This document shows positions 23,791-38,329 of a DNA stretch of 64,000 nucleotides, piece by piece. The stretch comes from Strix aluco (taxonomy: Eukaryota > Chordata > Aves > Strigiformes > Strigidae): NCBI RefSeq assembly GCF_031877795.1, contig NC_133935.1, positions 81,745,748 through 81,809,747 on the forward strand, given 5' to 3'. Position numbers and translations under genes: made by a program. How positions within the stretch are numbered: position 1 is the stretch's first letter; each line of letters begins with the position of its first letter. The notes under the pieces are model-generated. The model made no database searches. It was not told the DNA's origin and saw only the letters and a list, made by a program, of their open reading frames with translations.

Positions 23791-25462
23791 GGGCAAAATG
23801 GTGGGTCTCCACAGAAGAAAGAAAGACTAGAGGCTATGGTGGAGCAGGGAGCAGCCTCAAGAAGGGCGATTAGGAGAGACTTCTCGTTGCACGAGGTCTA
23901 AAAGATGGGATCAGGTGGCAGGTGTGAGGCGAACGAAAGGGAATGCTTTTTGCACAGGGCGTAACGACGTTTTAGTGATTATAAAATCAATTAGGATGGG
24001 GTTTGCCACGCTATGGGGATGTAGCCCATTAATGGCTGTCAGATGACATGGTTGGATGCAACGTCTGGCCCAGGAAGTCCAGAATTGCCTGGTTCCCAGG
24101 GATGGAGTGGTTCATCCCGCACAGTCCCAGTGCTTAGTAACTGTCCTTAGCAGGATGCGAAGCTGGAAATACCTCAGTGCCAGTTCTTAGGTAATAGGGC
24201 CAACTATGATAATACTGCTTTCAATGGGAAAATGCCGTTTTAGTTAAAATTTCCATGTGGAAAATACCAGTCTTCCATTAAACAACCACATGGCTTGAAA
24301 ATAAGCTCTTCTGATTTTAAAATGCTGTTTTGACATCTAGGAGTTGTGAACTGTCTGCTGTTTAACGAAATCGTGCCTTTCTGCGGACTTGTCTCCCCAG
24401 CTGCCCTCCAAGTGCTGCAGCCAGGGACTCCCCAGCAGGAGGGAGACAAGAGAGGTGCACGGTGGACAGTGGACACTGTGTCAGGGAACAATCCTTTTAC
24501 AGCTGAGGAACTTCCGCGTTCAAACTGAGGGTGCAGGTTACAAATCTCCCTCGAAATAAAACCAGCAAACATTTGGGACCATGTGTGTGCTGAAGAACAG
24601 GTATGATAGCAGATTTATGTGTGCTGAGCCCATAATCCATGTGCTTTCTTCTTACACCGCTAACAAATGGAATCTGGCTCCTTGTAGGTACACTGAGATC
24701 TTCTCCGCTTGAGGGAGTGTGATCTCTGAAATACTGTCATCTCCCATCACTGCATCCATGGCTGGTGTGTTAGACAAGAGTGTATGGGAGTTAGAGGGAC
24801 AAAAAAGGTAGCTTCTGGGAGAACAAGGAACAGAAATATTAGCAGCTCATCATGGCTTTTTATTTGAGCTCTGAGCTAAGTTTTTGCAAGCTGCAGGACC
24901 TGACTGCATGTGCAGCAAAGGCAAAAGAAGAGAAAGATCAACTAACTTTTACTTGTCAGAGGAACTTAAAGCATTTGCTATTTTATTACACTTAGCTATT
25001 CCCACAGTAATCCCAGATCTGTTTTTAGTACCGAGAATTCATTTTTGGGAACAGATCTTATTTAGGCAGCAAATATCCAAATTTTGGGGGGGCAGTTTAG
25101 CACTTCAGTGTGTGCTTCACTGCCAATCAGATCTATGTATCTCACAATTCAGTCTTTTTTTGAAGAGATCCATATGCAGGAACAGAACAATCCTTACTTG
25201 CAGTTGTAAAATGGAGGAGGGTTGCTTAGAATCAGAAGTGATGTCTCTGATTCTAGTTGGAATGAAACATTTTGCTTTTTAAAAGCCAAAGAAAAATTAA
25301 AGCCCATGTAGATAGGGGAGGGATAGAAATAACCAAAGAGGCCTAGTGAAAAATAAAAAAATGAGACAATTCAAGTTTTTTAAGTAAAAGAAAAAAATGC
25401 TTCTATCTAAGGAACATTAGAGTGCTTGCACAAAACACTGTTGCTGCACAACAGCATTGTGG
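23791..25462. other. Intergenic DNA between OPTN island and solo LTR
   Basis: No gene or repeat recognised. A 132-codon plus frame at 24884-25282 has no domain that I know. Confidence 0.5.
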
Positions 25463-25467
25463 GAATG

Positions 25468-26171
25468 TGTGAGAGACTGAAATGTCATATGACTGTCTCA
25501 AAGCTTGCTTGTGTCTGTGCAAACCTCTGCGAGAAGCTGCTGCGGCCTGTGAATTGGTCTGGGGGATGTCGCCCAGAGAAGCGGGAGTGTATTGAAGGAT
25601 GCACCCCCCCACTTCTTTGGGGCTGCATTGTGCTGACCCTTTAGACAAGCCTCAAAGGGGCAGAGGTGTACTAAGTTGGCCCCATCCTGTAGCCGTTTGT
25701 GGCTCTATTGTGTAGGCCAGACCCCATGCATGCATGGCTAATGAACTGACAAGAGGCAAACGTTCCTGCCCTGAAGCCAGATGCAACAAAACCTGTTGGA
25801 CCAGAGGAAAAAAAACCTAAAGGTGGGCAGATATGCTGATCAGCTGATACGATGAACTTAAAAAGGCAGCAGAAAACTTTGCTCAGTGTGCATCCACCAT
25901 CGAAGCCAGATCTGTGTGCAGCCACCACCCAAGAACTGAAGACTGAGGACCAACGGGACACCGCTGGATCCATGGTGGTGACTGTTCTTGCAGCCCTATC
26001 CCACATCCTTGCTTTGTTTCTGTCTTTTCCTTCCATTCTGTCCTATCACTACCCCTCTTCACTTTTTTAATAATAAAAACCGGGTTTGGGTATACGGCGT
26101 TTGACCTCGTTTGTGTCTTAATCTCGCTTTTGGGATCATATCAAAACCTCCCCCGACATTGGATCGGGACA
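25468..26171 (+). mobile_element. Solo LTR of an endogenous retrovirus
   Basis: The 704-bp element begins TGTGAGAGAC and ends CGGGACA, giving the TGT...ACA ends expected of an LTR. It is flanked by identical 5-bp direct repeats, GAATG at 25463-25467 and 26172-26176, as left by retroviral integrase. An AATAAA at 26072-26077 followed by a GT-rich GACCTCGTTTGTGTCTT stretch fits an R-U5 region, and CTTAAAAAGG near 25856 could be the TATA-like element. No gag, pol or env relic lies beside it, so it is probably a solo LTR left by recombination. A 5-bp duplication suits an ERVL-like or some class I family, but the family was not identified. Confidence 0.72.
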
Positions 26172-26176
26172 GAATG

Positions 26177-29100
26177 CAGTGGAGAAAACAACTGTTTGGG
26201 CCCACCTATTTTATTCAGTTTTTTTTTTCATCACAGTGCCTCATGTGATTAATTTGTTTTGTCTGTTCTGCAGGTCATGGGTAACAAGCAGGAGTGGAGT
26301 GTGTTGGCTCTGTGAAGGAAGGAGACTTCTGTTCTAACTCTCCGGTGAGTGGTCTGAGCTGCTGGGATGAGTTATGAGTAGCTCATCTATCTATGCTGTA
26401 CTCCACAGATGGTAAATATTTTGAGGCAAGAGGTATAAAAGTGTCCAACTTTCCCCAAGCCAGTCTGTAACATTTGTTTGCAAAAATAGACATTGTTCAG
26501 CTCTGGGTCTGAGGGCTCGGATTCAGTCAAGTTACTTAAGAAATTCCCTTGCAGCAGCTGTGCCATGGAAACAGTCTCTGTGTACACCCTTACTCCCTAG
26601 CAAATGTGAGATAATGCAGTTTAGCTTAGTCTGAAATGACAGAGGGTTGCGCTGAATTATCTTTGCATCGCCCTGGGCTAACAGTTTGGATGATGTTTTT
26701 GCAGTTGTCCAAGAGCTGAACCCTGAGAATCTAACAAAGCTGGGACAAAGGCTTGAACTTCAGAAAGCTTTGATACAAAGAACATGTCTCTATGTATATC
26801 TCTACCTATGTACACATAGGGCTTAAGTTTTACCTGTCTGTTTTATATTATGTGGAACTCATGCTGCCTTTGACTCTAACGCTGGCTCTGCTCTTTCTGT
26901 CTTTTGAGTCTCAGCATTGCCTTCTTGCTTCTGAGTGTTGCTGTGGTAGCTGCTGGAAACACCTGATGTTGGCCAGGATCCCACAGATACTCTACAGATG
27001 TACTCCAAAGACTGACTTTTCTCTCAGGACACTATGAATATACCAATCTAGATTGCTTCCTCTGAGCAATCCTAAAGAGGCTTTGCTTTATTCTGTCCAC
27101 AGAGGTATCCACAGGTCCGTGGAAGGACTACTACCCTTGATTAATACCTGGGCTTCTTGCCAATCTAAGTGCTGGAGTGTTTGCTGTGACTTCAGATTTG
27201 CTGATTAAGCTTAATTTCCAATTGACAGGTAATTTGAAAAGACCATAAAGATATGTTCTTTGCAGGCTTTGAGCAGATTAAGTGGGGGAGAGGGGATGTT
27301 ATGAAGTGCATCCAACTTCTGCAGTCAGCAATACTGTGTGGTGAATGTCACCATAACCTAGAGAGAAGTAAGATAATGAAATGCATTCATTTTTTCCAAC
27401 AATTAAATGCTACCATGTCCTGGAGAGGACTCGGAGCCTGCTGGTAAAATTTACATTAAGCAGTGTCAGACCTTAGATTATCATCTACAGTAAAACAACT
27501 ACCAAGAGTACGAAAGTCACATGTATGATCTGAATGTTTAAATGCCATTAACATGGTATGGTATGTTCAATCTGGGATCATCATGGATTTCTGATTATCA
27601 GTCCAACATTGAACCTATTTATATTGATACTGATACTACTTTCAAAGGGAGAATCATCAAATGTGAAGTCCAGGAAGCCAAGAGATGACAGAAATAAAGC
27701 AGTATAAAAAAGTGACCCGAGATCATGTTTTTAGTCTGGGAACCCTGTTGTGGGCAGGATATGTGAAGCAAAGGTAGTGCCAAAAATTGTATCTAACTAA
27801 TTGCTTTTGGCCCATTCTGCGCAGTTTAATACAGTGTGTCATGTACCACTTTCCCTCCCACATACAGCCGAATGGATAACTTCTTTTACAACTGCAATTA
27901 TATAACATCCCTGTGCAATGACATAGAAGAGTAAAAATAGTACCTCTACCACAGCTTTTAGATGATCTAATTCGGAGCTTGCTGGTATGTAGAGAAATTG
28001 TAATGTAACATTTTTCCTTTTCAGCTTTTTCTTTCTTCAAATGAGTTGCAGTTTGATTGTGCCAAGTTGCTGCAAGTCCTCACTGTCAGCTCTGATTTCT
28101 TTCTTGAAACAAACTCATTCCATCACCAGCCAAAAATATTATCTGTAATCTTTTTTTCTAATAAATTTAGTGATTGGAGTCAAATTGACAGAAATGTCCC
28201 CAGTTATTCTGAGTCTAGCAAGAGCAGCAACCCAGAAAAGTACTGCATGCTATTTCCTCTAGGTACATGGCCCTGCATTAGGAGCCCTGATGACAAAGTA
28301 ATTTTCTGTCTGTCAGTAGGATGCTTCAGTCTTTTTTCTGAGAAGGAGAGTGAAATGTTAACCACCACAAGTCTGGTGGTTTCGTGATTTCTGACAGTTC
28401 AGAAGAGACGAACTGACTCATGACTGCGGAAAAACTGCCATTGACAGTACTACAGGATCCTTGTTCAGGCTGTCTTCTGCTTTCTTGACCACTCAGCAGA
28501 TACTGGTGTCCACTCAGGAAGACGTACATATCACTCAACAGCTTGACATGCCAGCAGGTGCTGCTCATTCTGTCCTTACTCCCTTGATGGTAAAGGGGGA
28601 GGAAAAAATAAAATGGATAAATGTGCAGAAAAGCTAAAAGCCAAACTGACGGGTGTCCTTGTTTTCTCTTTCCAATAGGTGGCACCAATTCCCTTTCCAG
28701 ATTGTCAGTTGAACAGGACAGGAGCTCCAGAATACCAGAAGTATTTAAAAACACCGGCATCTTTGCCCTTTTCTTTTGCTCTTTCTGAGTGTGAAATTTG
28801 GACCAAGAAGGCAGCAGACTGAGAAAATGTCTGAAGCCCTTGGAATGTGGCCCTGCTGCCAAGTACAGCCATGCCGGGAAAACAGGCAGATCAGCGAGCA
28901 AACTTGACCCAGGGCTAGGAGAGGGGGGAGGGAGGTTTACTTTTGCCTAAGGATGGTCAAAAGTACAAGTGGGACTATTTTAGGGGTTTATTGGGAAGGA
29001 ATTGGAGAGCCGTGGAGAGAGGAGAATGAGACATGGTGATTCCAGGTCAGATGGAGAAGTCTTGGACAGCCAAAGAGCAACGGCAGTGCACCTTGTTGAG

Positions 29101-30361
29101 GGAGAGCGGTGGTCTGTCCAGTGCAGCTCCCATTGGAAGTAGTGACTCAATGTTTCCATGTAGGGGAGATCTGCAGTGCTTCTATAAAGCTGCAAGAGGA
29201 AATGAAGCCACAACGGTGCTGAGGAAGCCTCTATTCTGAAAGTACTGTGGCAAAAATCTCTCGCAGATAATACTGTTTTCTTTATCCTGAAATGCACCCG
29301 TGTTCATCGTTAAAAGAGAACGATGTCTGCAGCTCCGTACCACCATATGGGCCATGGGGAGAGATGAGCCAGGCTCCCATCGTGCATTGTAACATAAAGG
29401 AAACATTGCTTCCTGGCTGCAAAGAGATGCTCAAAACAAAAATATTTGGGTGGAAGCATAACATTATTTTAAAAGATGTAACTCAACTAAAGCCTGGAGG
29501 CAAATAGATTCTTCATGAATTTTACCACTTAAATCCTTTTGAAAATCCCCTTCTAATATTTTTAGTCATACGTGCCCCTTAGTTTGTTTTTACCTCAAAT
29601 ATCTTGCTATGATTTTGGTTGAAGGGCTCTTTGACTCCACAATCTGCTCTCCTACTGAGTGTGGAAAATATCACTTCTGGTGGGTTGTGTAAGTGCACTC
29701 ATCAGTACTTTCCTTTTTACACAGCCCGGAGAAGGGAAATACTGCTGTTGTAGTGAATGCACTGGCATTTTTGATAGGATGCAGCAAAGACCATGTCAGG
29801 TGTTACAAACCACTAAGAGACAATTACAGCAACATTATGGAGGTTGTGACAGTACAGAGTTTCCCAATGAGAGACCCCAGATCACACCCATGGTAGGAGC
29901 TAGCTGGGCTTTTTCTGGGGCATCTTCTGGCTCTAGAAGCCATGAACCCTCAACAGTACTCCAGAGCGCATGGAATCACATCCTTATCTTGCTCTTGAGA
30001 TATTGTGGCTGCTACTGAGTGGAAATGAAGCTTGCAAGCACATCTCACAAATTGCAATGTTTCTCTCATCACTTAGGGGACCTTCTCGTGTTGCAGCCTT
30101 GGCTTGTCTCTGTGACGACTGTAGGAATACCCCAGCATACCCAGGAACACGCATCCTGCAAGGAGGCTTGGAGTGCAGAGTTTATACAGTGTTTAAGACC
30201 ATGTAGGACAGCACTGCCTTTGAAAGAGACATGCAGACAGGCAGATGAGAGTGAACCAGACCAGAGATTTTAACCTGGATCAGTTTTTACCTAAATCAGT
30301 TTCCCTTGTGCTGGCTCTACGTATGCTCACACAACTGGGGGAAGACAGAAGAAGTGCCTTT
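26177..30361. other. Intergenic DNA, no gene seen
   Basis: Unique-looking sequence with several frames of 60-190 codons, none with family similarity, paired splice sites or conserved-looking codon use. The 191-codon minus frame at 28326-28901 is the longest. Confidence 0.5.
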
Positions 30362-30846
30362 TGAACCTGTTGGAGTGCATCCAGAGGAGGGCCATGAAAA
30401 ATATCAGAGGGCTGAAATGCCTCCCCTGTGAAGAAAGGATGAGAAAGTTTGGGTTATTCAGCCTGGAGAAGAGAAGGCTCTGGGGACACCTTATTGAGGC
30501 CTTTCAATACTTAAAGGGGGTTTATAAGAAAGATGGAGAGACTTTTTACCAGGACCTGTAGTGGCAGGGACAAAGGGCAACAGTTTTAAACTGAGAGAGG
30601 GTAGATGTAAATTGGACATAAGGAAGAAATTCTTTACTGTGAGGGTGGTGAGACCCTGGCACAGGTTGCCCAGAGAAGCTGTGGCTGCCCCATCATTTGA
30701 AGTGTTCAAGGCCAGGTTGGACGGGGCTTTGAGCAACCTGATCTAGTGCAAGATGACCCTGCCCATGGCAGCGGGGTTGGAACTAGATGACCTTTAAAGG
30801 TCCCTTCTGACCCAAACCCTTCTGTGATTCTATGATTCTCTGATAG
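30362..30846 (+). mobile_element. CR1 LINE fragment with coding remnant
   Basis: This is the longest CR1 copy here, about 485 bp, in plus orientation. It ends in the ATTCTATGATTCTCTG octamer tail. Translated pieces such as ECIQRRAMKNIRGLKCLP, FSLEKRRLWGHLIEAFQYLK and LPREAVAAPSFEVFKARLDG match the C-terminal end of CR1 ORF2 protein. The frame is broken between these pieces by a stop at about 30559-30561, so no functional protein is possible. Confidence 0.95.
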
Positions 30847-33035
30847 AGGGGAAGAAGAGCTGATTCTTTGAGGAGCTGTGCTGGTTTATGCTGGCATAAA
30901 CTCTGCATGAAACTTGTGTGTTTGAGAACCTTGAATCCCAAGGCAGAGAGAGCTTGTGGGATCAAGAAAGGGTGTTACCATCATGGGGACCTAGAGTGAG
31001 AGGTCTTCCATGGACATCTGCCCTGCAGACCACAGAGGGGTACCCCAGCTCTCAGTCGTGCCTAGATCCCAGGGGGGTGCCAGCCCTGGCTGCTCAGCAC
31101 TTCTGCTCTGCCTCCCAGGCACAACAGGGGTAATCTGCCCTGCTTGGTGGAAAACGTGCAGCACTCGTCCTCTGCAAAACAGAAATCCAGAGCCTGCCAT
31201 TGCACTCTCACTGGGAGAGGGGTGAATACTGGGAAGAATTTGCTTTGAAAGAAAAGGAAGAGAATGGGAATTTTTCCGGGGCTATTCGAGGCAGTAAACA
31301 CAGATTTGAAATTTTGGCAGAAAACAAACTGCTTTTCAGACAGCTGAGGGCGCTCAGCACTTCTTAAGTGAAGTTGGTGTTTTGCAGGTTTGAGCCTTAA
31401 GATACCACGGTAAAATGTACTGATGCTTGAATCAAAGATAGTGCTACTAGTGAGCGAAGCCCGGGCAGGGGCTTAGGCTCTAACATTGCCAACAGCTGAA
31501 AAATAAAAGGCCCTCAGCTGGTTAAATAGCTGCTTATGTGCTTCAATACAAGCATATATTTAATGCCTTAACTTTAATGGCACCTTGAAAGAACTCTTTG
31601 ATCACAGATTTCTCCTTCTGAAGCAGCAGGGTTTTATTTATTTATTACAATTTCAATTATCTCCATGAAAGTAGAACTGGAGAAAGATGTTAGGCTCATA
31701 TACCTGGATATTTATGTTCTGACCATCTTCCTGCAGTTTTCTCTCATCCTGGTTTTATCCTTGTCTTTGGGATCTGCTTCTTAGCGTGATGTGCCTTTGC
31801 CAGAATCACAATCTATATCAATCCTGAATTTCCTGAGAAAAAGACCTCTGTTGTGGTGGGTTCTGTGTTGTGGGAAAGTCTGTTCAGTTCTGGAAAGAAA
31901 CACACTGACCTCATTTCACCCAGACCATGTACATTATTTTTTTTTTTTAGGGATTTTTAATATAAACCAGATTTCTCTGAGTTCTCATTTATTTTCATTG
32001 ATTTCTGTAGTTTATTCAGGCTTCTTAAAATCCTTCTGTAATTTTTGTTTATTCACCACTCTTTATTAGCAAATCCTTAATTCCTTGGTGCTTCTAAAGC
32101 TGCTCAGAACGTGAAACAGTGCTTCTGATTTGTGAACCATTATTATCACTAACGGTGTGAATAAAAATCAGTGTATTTTTCTGAAATACACTTAAGACAT
32201 ACACTTATTTAAGTGATTACTGTTACAAAAGTCTTGCTTAATCGGATACCTCATGTCCTTGAGAAGAAAGATTAATCTAGTTATCATGGCAATGATATCT
32301 ATAGTCGTTTCAGCCCTAAAGGGACATCTTGGCTTAGAAAGTTAAGGGTTTTTATGTCAGTCAATTGCCATGTTTTTCATCCACAGAGGCTTTGATTTGG
32401 ATTTTCAAGCACTGGTAATTAAATTAAAGCACCTGTTACTTGCAAGGCCAGTTGACATCGAGCATCTAGCTCATCTCTCTAAGGTACGTGTGTGCACAGT
32501 GAATTCCCCCATGCAGAGCTATATTAGCTTAATTTAGGGCTTGTGAGTGACAATGTGGTTGTAATAGTGCTTCCAAACTCAAGCTATGCAGAGCCTCATG
32601 GTGTGGCATGGGCTAGCTCATTTGCTTTGTTTAGGTGCCTTGGCACCTGAGACTCTACATGGTGTCATGGAACAAATATCTTCCTCAGTTTGTCTTGTGT
32701 TACAGGTCCAACCACACAGCCAGGCTGCAGCTGGCATGGGCCCTTCAGGTGGGATTTCCCTTTCACCTCTGAGCACAGGACTTGGCTCGGGAGCTACCTG
32801 ACTCCATGGTTTCCCCACCAAGGACTGAAGCACAGCACTGTGAGAAATGGCAAAGCACTTATTTCTTGTCCTGGTGCTCTCTGCACTGCGGAAACGTCAT
32901 TTCTCAGTACTCTGGAGTTCCCAACCAATTTCAGCATTTCCAATGAGATAAAAAATATCTTTGGCAATACAGAAGTTCCTTACGGCACAGCCAGGCAACA
33001 CAGTAACCATCTGCTTTCTCCACAGAAAGATGTAC

Positions 33036-33110
33036 CTGCCCATGCAGGGGGGTTGGAACTAGATCTTTAAGGTCCCTTCCAACTCAAACCATTCTATGAT
33101 TCTGTGATTA
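33036..33110 (+). mobile_element. CR1 LINE 3'-end scrap
   Basis: About 75 bases in plus orientation: GGGGTTGGAACTAGATC, TTTAAGGTCCCTTCCAACTC and the ATTCTATGATTCTGTGATT tail are diagnostic of the CR1 3' end. Confidence 0.9.
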
Positions 33111-36100
33111 AAGGGAGAGACATTGGTGCATGCAGAAATCAGGGCCAGATTCCTGAGGAGATACAGACTGATATCCAGATGTCAAATTCTTTGTTGAATC
33201 CTGTTTCTGACTGTCAACTCTGCTGGAGGTGATTCAGACTGGATTTCTCAAGGGATAGCCTGTGGATGTCCCCAGTAGCAAGCGATACCTCTCAGATATC
33301 TTCTACTTAATTTATTGTCTCTCTTTGGCCTTCAGGTGCCTTAGGCAGCATCATAACTCAAATCCAGAGGGCTGTTTGGAGGGCATCCACTTCTGTGCAG
33401 TTCAGTATCTCACAAGTGTGACCCATGAGGACTGCAAGATGCTGGAATATGAGACAGAGGCATTTCTTCCCGTCTGCCAGCCTTTCTGACTCCCTCCACA
33501 ACTTTGATATTCTCTTTTCAGCTAGGAATGGATCCAGGTGGGGTTAATGGCTGGAGGCTCTGTAACCAGACATCCTCAGCCACTCCACAGGAGCCGGACT
33601 GGCTTCCCAAACCAGGCAGTGTTAATGGCAAGCCAGGGAGGGGATGGATGCTGCAGACAGCCACCACTGTGAATCCTTGCTGCTTTCAAAAGCAAGAGTC
33701 AGCCAAGGAGCAAAGCAGATGAGGGAGCAGACTTTATAATCAGGTTTACAAGTTGATCAATTATTATCATAGCTGCAATAAACTAGTTACAGAGATGAGA
33801 ACAAGCTGATGTTACAGAAAGCCAGCTATAAAAAATGTGTTCCTAGACATGCTGAGTTCTCTGAGGACAGAGAAACAACCTATTAAAAGATCTTGTTAAT
33901 CCATAGGTTGTAGCCTCAAAGCTGATGCTTGCTTTATACATGTTTTATTTTTTCCCCCTTTTTCACTTACATGTTCACTTGCTTTCTTGTCTAAAGAAAT
34001 ACTGTTTTCTTTGGGTAGATTACTGGAGAATATGGTGTACAGGCGGTAAACATGTGGTTACTTCTGTTTGCTAAGCTCCCCCGAGGTGAACAGAATTGCA
34101 CAGGACGTGATGGAGGGCTGAACGGGACCCCAGGCAGCTTCTTTGCAGTTGTTCCTATGGTGCTCACTGTTTCACTTGCAGCCATCTCTTTTAATCTCTT
34201 TCCTTTCTCCCTGGCTGCCTTTTTCTTCTGGCTGGCCACTGCATTAGAGGGTACAAAGGAGAAGGGGTACTTGGCCTCAAGTTTGTGTGCTGCAGAGAAA
34301 GAAAAGTCAGGCTTATGTTTGATTGCATTACATCATAGCTTCTGTCTATTAAAAGGGGGTTATTTATGCAAGAGACACTGAAAGAGGAAGGAAATTTAAT
34401 GATTTTTAGGGATCTGCTCTTGCTGAAGGGTTTAAGATATTATTAGTTTGACATACTATTTTTACCTTAAACACTTGTTAGCACTGCAATGTCAGAGTAG
34501 GGCCCAAATGACAGGGTTCCTATCCAGGTCTCATTGCTTTTGTTTAGCCTACTCTTCACCAGAAAAAGGACTTGTGACAAAATCTGAATCAAGCCCAGGG
34601 TCAAATATCACTAAGACCTGGCATTGTTCCCAACAGGGTTTCTGTTTGAGGGATTGCTTCTACTTGCAGTTTTTTTCTATAGTGCATCTATGTGATCTGG
34701 GCTTCCCCTGATATCATGGTAAAACACTATTGATCTATACATGGCCAGTTCTGACTTCTCCAAAGATTTTTCCTTGACCTGATAACTTTCCCTCTGAAAC
34801 CACCCCCTCTGTTTATAGGCTGTGTTCTGGGTGGGGATTTAGTACAAATCTCATTAAAAGCCCCAGTAGTTCCTCCTTGAGGCCAAAACTGGTCTCTAAC
34901 ACAGCTGCTGCTGGAGTCCCAGCTGGAAACGGTGGGTTTTGGCAGCAGTAGTGTGTTCCAGAGCAGAGGGACCATGCCGGAGGGTGCTTTAGGGTCCTGG
35001 AGGATTTTTGTGTAGGATCTGTAAGGTGTGGGGTAGCTTCGGGCTGGGGCATGGGAAACTCACCAAGGTAAACTTCTTAAGAGGTGTTTTCTCAGCTTTA
35101 TTTTTTGAAAACAAGGGGTCATCTAAGATTTTGGACTGCATGAGACTGTAGCCAGTAAAGTACATTTTGAGACTGAGGGGGGAAGATTGTATTTGAGAGT
35201 GAGAGCTGGGCTAATATGTCACTTTGATTTTGTAACTTGTTTTACCTATAAGTGCCTCAGTGCGATATCTACATACCAAATCTCAAAGAGCTTGCTAGAC
35301 TACAGCCAGCTCATGTAAAATTATCATTTACCCAAAGCCGTTACCCCAAAACACCTCATCCTTGAACCCAGGAAATGAAGACTATGTTGGGTGAAAGTAA
35401 CTGGAGGAATTTGAGAAGGAAAAAGTAACTTCTGTGGGAATGACTTTTCACAGGTTAACGTAATTCATGCGCCACTTGGATTTCAGATGACTGACCTGTG
35501 TTGGAAGCAGATGCTGTTTTCTCCTTGTTCCTTTGCTTGCCACTTCAATTTTTTCAGCACTTGTTTGCCACTAAGCTCAGGGAGGCAAAATCAATAGTGC
35601 TCCAACATTAATAATTGAGCAAAGCAGACAGCCAGCTGAGTAAACCCCATCTCACTTGAAATCAGAGCAGTTACTTCCTAGCTTGAGCTAACATATCTGA
35701 GAATTAGGTGCAGACTGAGGTGGAAAATGGGATAAAACCACCAAAATAAAAAAAAGCGCCAAACAGCGTGGTCCCCCTGTACTGCGTGTCATGGTTCTCA
35801 CCAAAAGAGCGGCAGAAGTGAATCTTGAATCATTGCTCTCTTGAATCATTTGGTATCGGGTTGCAATCAGGCAGAATGGTTTGAAAGCATCTTTAGTTTG
35901 TAGGAATAAACTCTCCAGGGGTCTGAGTGCTATTTCCAGGTTTCATCCTAAAGCTTAAATGATGCACTTATTGAGAGCTGATCATATAAAGTGCCTGAAG
36001 AAGAGCCTGACAAACAATAGCTTTTAACTTGGGGAGTGGAAAAAAAAAAAAAAGGCAATAAACACACTGCTGGAGGCATTTCTGAAGGGCATTTGGATAC

Positions 36101-38329
36101 TCTTGCAATGCAGGGTGAGAACCCTGCTAGAATATGATGTTCCACAGCATCCCCTTGCTGAAATGCTGTCATCTCTGGAAAAGACTGCAATAAACTTCTA
36201 ACACGCCTGGTGAAATTACACTGTGGTTAAGGAACAGGGCCTCTTAATTTCAGTAAACTGTCAGGAAGGGCTGCAGTAGGATGGCATGGCAGGTTGTCAT
36301 ACCACTCCGGTGGCTTTTGCAGTTTACAGATGAAAGTTGCCCACATGGCGTGTTCTTTGAAAGTAGTGGGTTTGGGAATCTCTAGATCAAACCCGCTTAT
36401 AAATATTGAGAACACTGGGCTTCTCTGAGGGATAGTCTTTTTGTAATCGGGTAGACTGTCTATTGATGGACTTGTCAGTAAAGGCATAAATCCTATCTGA
36501 GACATCAGGATACAGCCGGCAAAGAAATCCAATGAGGATTAATGCCAAGATGTCAGCAATCCAGGAGATACATGATAGCATCACTGTGGAGCCAACAGAC
36601 ACAAAATACAATGTAAAGATTTCCTTTCTTTCATGGGATCTCCAGGGATCCTTCTGCAGAGCGTCCAGGAAAGTGCTCTGAATCCTGAGTAGCGTGAGGA
36701 GGCAGACAGCCTGATTTAAAGATGTTTAAATATTGCCGAGGGATGGGAGCATCCACCAGGACAGTGCTCTGGGGCGATGCTGAACACTCGCTGTGTCAGG
36801 GCATTTGGGTGCCATGCTGAGGACAAGCCTTGTGATGCACCAAAGCAATTATTCCATAGAGAATTACATGTCATTTCTATAAGGAATGAGAATCAAGAAA
36901 ACCACCTGTATTGGTGTGTGGAGGAATCCTACTACTGTGTATCAAAGCTTCCTTTAAAGGGACAACACAAGCTGCTGTTGTGGACCCAGTTTGTAGTTTG
37001 GATGAAGCTTGTAAGAGTGAGTTTCTGAGAAACTCAGCTAATGCTGCCTTTCAGCAGGGTGGAGTTTGCAGCCTTTCTCCCAAACAGCAGAGCAAGATCA
37101 AAGCCTTTCATTTTCACGGCTTGCAATGTGTTTTTTTATTATTACTTTTCAATGGCCTGCAGCACAACAAGAGCTGTAGCACGAAGAGATCGTGATGTTC
37201 AGAAGCCAACAAAACCAAAGCTTTGCTAGACAGGGCCCATCTGTATCTCGTCTCCCAGCCCTGTCTTTCCCCACTGGCTTTCTGCGCAGCAGCTGGCAGT
37301 GTATGTGAATCCAGGAGGAGCCTTGCAGAGCCAGGGGAAACCCAGGAGTCAATTCATCTTGAAACAGCACAGCCTTAAACAGTCACCAGTGACCTGGAGT
37401 TTCTATACAGAGAGCTTAGGTAATTGTGCTGTCAATTTGCCATCAGGGCTGAGTTTTTATGAATAATTTTTTGCTATGAGCAGCAGTTTGTCAAATATTG
37501 CCTTTAAATATGTCAGTGAAGGAGCAATCACATGGCTCTCCACTGCAGCAAGCACTTCTTGTCTCATGGGCTCTGCCCACGACCCTTTGAGATCAGCGTG
37601 GCTCTGGCAGAGGCCACTATGTTGAAAAAGAAGCTCCAATGATGAACATGAGGGCCAGAAGACAGAAAGAGTAGAGGCTTGTTTGTGTGCAGACTGGAGG
37701 TGTGTGGCTGGAGTGAAAAATAACACCATGTAACATGATTCAGCTGATCCCAAACAAAGGTTAGGGGCGAGGAGGACCTACCTGAGCAGAGGGAAGCTTC
37801 TCAGGGAATTTCCCCTGGACACCTTTCAAAGCTTTGGCTGCTGCATTGTGACCTGTGAGGCATTTGTTTCGTTTGGCTTTTCTTTTTCTTCCTTTTTTTT
37901 TTTTTTTCCTTTCAGTTCTTGTCTGTTTTGTTTCTGAAAGAATGACATCCCAGCCCCTAACATTTCTGGAGGCAACACACACATTCCTTGCAGCTCTGTG
38001 TTACCAAGAAGACAGAAAATGTTTCTCATAATTACACATGATTTGATCATTCCAGCATTTCCACCTCTTCCCAGAAGTTTTATTATCATAATTAATTTCT
38101 CTGGCACCTACTTGCTGCTCTAGGCATTTTCCCAAACCTTTAAACACACAGTTAGCAATTCTGAACATTTCACTGCTGTATTTCTTTTCTTCAGTTTGCT
38201 AGTTATAAACTCTTTGTTAGTAGTCTTTCCTACAATGTGAGCTTTATTCATGTAGTTCCCATTACTGTAGTATCGTGATACTCCAGGATCTCTGCTTCAC
38301 CACACCACTGTGATCAAAGAAAATGGTCT

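Noticed and set aside
25458-26157. Alternative LTR borders (TGTGGGAATG start, CCGACA end)
   Set aside because: These borders leave no matching target duplication, whereas 25468-26171 is flanked by identical GAATG pentamers.
28326-28901. 191-codon minus-strand frame in intergenic DNA
   Set aside because: No recognisable domain, no splice or promoter context, and length within what 64 kb can give by chance in six frames.
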